DNA of 64,000 nt from contig JAFSBY010000028.1 in NCBI GenBank assembly GCA_017437045.1, positions 62,001-126,000 of the forward strand, read 5' to 3'. Shown piece after piece: positions 61,769-64,000 of the stretch. The notes beneath the pieces are model-generated. The model was not told the origin of the DNA. It searched no databases and saw only the letters and a list, made by a program, of their open reading frames with translations. The translations under genes and the position numbers were made by a program. The first letter of the stretch is position 1. Each line of letters starts with the position of its first letter. The DNA comes from Alistipes sp. (GTDB lineage: Bacteria; Bacteroidota; Bacteroidia; Bacteroidales; Rikenellaceae).

Positions 61769-63988
61769 TTAGTGCTCTTTTTCCTCTTGGTGTTGCAAGA
61801 AATATTGTTGTGATTTCAACAGGTTACGCGACTGCAAGACCATGTTCTTCGTCTCGGAAAGAATCGTCAAATAGAGCATCGAAGCACGCGTGCTGGTCTT
61901 CGACGAATCGATACGCGAAAGCTCGGCCAACATCGCCTCCGAGATCCGCTCAAAGAGCCCGTCTCGCATCAACAGCACGGTCTCGATCTCGGCAAATTTA
62001 CCCTCACGCAGCATCGTGTTGATGCGGCGATTGATCATCTCCACCTCGTCGTTGATGGCCATCAGGTCGCGCGTTTCGTCGCTCGTAAAGCCCTCATGAC
62101 AATTGTCGATGTGATCAAAGGCCGGACGGGCAATATGCAGCAACGCCTTGGTCACCTCATTCAGATAATCGACCACCTGCACATAGTAGTGTGCGGCATA
62201 GATATCGGCATGTTGCAACCGCTTCAGCGTCGGCATCAGCGTATATTTTCGCTCTCGCGACTGGTAGAAGAGGTTATTGGCCTCCTTGACCATCGCCTGC
62301 AACTCGCTGCGATTCTCGCGCATCGTGGCGATCATCGTGCGGTCGTAGATCTTCGTAGCCTTGAGCATCGTGTGCTCGACCTCCTCGCGCAGTTGGCGGA
62401 TCACATCTTCATTGGTTGTTGCTCGCTCCTCGGCTACCGCCTCAGCGCCCTTCTTCTTCGAGAAATTGCTGCGAATCAGCATGTAGGCACACAAGATCGT
62501 AACCACCACAAAGGCTACCGTGCCGCCATAGATCAGGATCAGACCCACGACAAAGGCGATCAAGAAACCGCCCAAAGCCGTCACAAACCAACCCATCACC
62601 ACCGTAATCACACCCGAAATACGATAGACGGCACTCTCACGACCCCAAGCGCGGTCGGCCAACGACGAACCCATCGCCACCATGAAGCAGACATAGGTGG
62701 TCGAGAGGGGCAATTTGAGCGACGTCGCCAGGGCAATCAGCAGAGCCGAGGTGGTCAGATTGACCGTGGCGCGGATCATATCAAACGGAGCACCACTGTG
62801 CTCGATATCTTCATACTCAAAGCGGCGATCAATCCGGCGTCTCAACCCTTTCGGGGTGATGTAATTCAGGCCGTTGCTGATCTGCATGGCGGCACGTACG
62901 ATCGTGCGCGAGAAGACCGACGAGTTGTTTTGACTCGTATCCTCCTCCTCTTTCGAGGCGGCCAGCTTCAGCTCGGTTTGCGAGACATGCATCGCCTTTT
63001 TCGAGGTCCAGAGCGTCAGCAACATGACACCTCCGGCGATGAGCAGATAGCTCATATTGGCCGGAATATCCGCACTCAACGCCCCCATCAGCATCGTCGT
63101 ACTGCCGGCTTCGGAGGCGATTTTATAGGCATCGAAGCTCGCCACCGGCACACCGATAAAGTTCACCAAGTCGTTACCGGCAAAGGCCAAAGCCAGGGCA
63201 AACGTACCGGCCAGGATCGTGATTCGCAGGATATTGACACGGAACAGTTGCACGAAGAGCAGGATGAGCGAGCAGGCCACCCAGCAGATACCGAGCGAGA
63301 GCAGCAGATGCTCCGACACCCACTGCGTGAAGGGGTGGTCGGAGAGCAGGTTTTTCAACCCCTTGAAGAGGGCAAAATAGAGGATCGCTGTCAGCGAAGC
63401 ACCACACCAGAAGGCACCAAAACGGCGCAACATGGCCGAGTAACGGAACGAGAAGATCGTGCGCGAGATGTACATGACAATCGTACCACACGTGAAGGCG
63501 ATCACCACCGACAACAGAATGGCCGAGACGATACCCATGGCGCGGGTCGTATTGATATACTCCCCGATCGAGGCAAGGCTTACGGCCGGATCACTCGAAA
63601 TTTTGAAGATCGAGACGGCGATAGCCGATCCCAACAGACAGAAAATGAGCGATACGGTGGTCGATGTAGGCAGACCCAGCGAATTGTAGAGATCCAACAG
63701 AATGATGTTGGCAAACATCACGCCCAGATAGAGGATCATCACCTCGTGGAAGGTGAACATACCGGGGTTGAACATACCGCTACGAGCCACCTCCATCATG
63801 CCACTCGAGGTGAGCACACCGATAATGATACCGATCGAGGCCACGGCAAGGATCATACGTTTGGGAGCCGCTTTCGAGCCGATGGCCGAATTCAGAAAGT
63901 TCACGGCGTCATTTGTCACACCGACAAACAGACCCGAGATGGCCAGAATGCCCAGAATGACAACAATGATGGTGTATAAGATGCTCAT
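61769..63988 (-). CDS. PiT-family phosphate transporter with PhoU-like C-terminal domain
   Basis: 739 residues. Membrane part in two halves with paired motifs: GVTNDAVNF (23-31), LGLPTSTTVS, then FAGNDLVNFIGVP and LPLSTTYVCFMVAMGSSLADRAWG. A cytosolic insertion lies between the halves. After about residue 545 comes a helical PhoU/DUF47-like region (RQLREEVEHTMLKATKIYDR, AMVKEANNLFYQSRERKY, VDYLNEVTKALLHI). Low-affinity inorganic phosphate uptake coupled to H+ or Na+; the PhoU-like tail may regulate it. Start ATG at 63988, 12 bases from the window edge, so its promoter is outside. Confidence 0.92.
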   Translation of the reverse strand: MSILYTIIVVILGILAISGLFVGVTNDAVNFLNSAIGSKAAPKRMILAVASIGIIIGVLTSSGMMEVARSGMFNPGMFTFHEVMILYLGVMFANIILLDLYNSLGLPTSTTVSLIFCLLGSAIAVSIFKISSDPAVSLASIGEYINTTRAMGIVSAILLSVVIAFTCGTIVMYISRTIFSFRYSAMLRRFGAFWCGASLTAILYFALFKGLKNLLSDHPFTQWVSEHLLLSLGICWVACSLILLFVQLFRVNILRITILAGTFALALAFAGNDLVNFIGVPVASFDAYKIASEAGSTTMLMGALSADIPANMSYLLIAGGVMLLTLWTSKKAMHVSQTELKLAASKEEEDTSQNNSSVFSRTIVRAAMQISNGLNYITPKGLRRRIDRRFEYEDIEHSGAPFDMIRATVNLTTSALLIALATSLKLPLSTTYVCFMVAMGSSLADRAWGRESAVYRISGVITVVMGWFVTALGGFLIAFVVGLILIYGGTVAFVVVTILCAYMLIRSNFSKKKGAEAVAEERATTNEDVIRQLREEVEHTMLKATKIYDRTMIATMRENRSELQAMVKEANNLFYQSRERKYTLMPTLKRLQHADIYAAHYYVQVVDYLNEVTKALLHIARPAFDHIDNCHEGFTSDETRDLMAINDEVEMINRRINTMLREGKFAEIETVLLMRDGLFERISEAMLAELSRIDSSKTSTRASMLYLTILSETKNMVLQSRNLLKSQQYFLQHQEEKEH

Positions 63989-64000
63989 TGGGTTGAGTTT

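Overview
The window looks like chromosomal DNA of a Bacteroidales bacterium, most like Alistipes/Rikenellaceae (inference). Evidence: SusC/SusD pairs, many promoters with the Bacteroidetes -7 motif TAnnTTTG, and families typical of the phylum (DUF4296, DUF4924, DUF5686, DUF3826, DUF4957-type helix lipoproteins). No rRNA is present; one tRNA-Leu(CAG) is seen.

Layout. 1-2 kb: hexuronate catabolism on the minus strand (uxuA cut by the window edge, plus a mannonate/fructuronate SDR). 2.2-3.6 kb: enolase. 3.7-9.6 kb: minus-strand genes for a two-helix membrane protein of unknown role, a DASS/SLC13 anion transporter, a CYTH protein, a CYTH-like protein and an OprP-type porin. 9.8-16.2 kb: tRNA-Leu, lspA, a DUF5686 outer-membrane protein, a Ser/Thr kinase fused to a foreign-looking C-terminal domain, corA and perhaps a tiny lipoprotein.

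16.25-24.6 kb: a compact plus-strand phage-derived cassette set among minus-strand genes. It has its own promoter and nine tightly packed genes: two large proteins that may be tail-tip related, a small helical protein, a ClpP-like prohead protease, a major capsid protein, a portal, a connector, a holin and an endolysin. Terminase, tape measure, tail tube, integrase and repressor are absent. This is the best candidate for an undescribed system: a domesticated capsid/lysis module.

24.6-50.2 kb: a large pectin-type polysaccharide utilization locus. It contains DUF3826, two tandem paralogous pectate lyases, and a mirror-image duplication of a three-gene operon (helix lipoprotein, SusC, SusD) diverging from a 1.06-kb intergenic region, followed by a third SusC/SusD pair. 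A 27-bp element occurs in inverted copies ahead of the two mirror operons. No PUL regulator lies in the window.

50.4-60.2 kb: a minus-strand operon of up to ten genes (flippase, DNA polymerase III delta prime, folK, two lipoproteins, an outer-membrane barrel, rbfA, a LolC/E-type permease, a DUF4296 lipoprotein and a small start-less reading frame). 60.4-64 kb: an orphan plug-domain protein, a DUF4924 protein and a PiT phosphate transporter with a PhoU-like tail.
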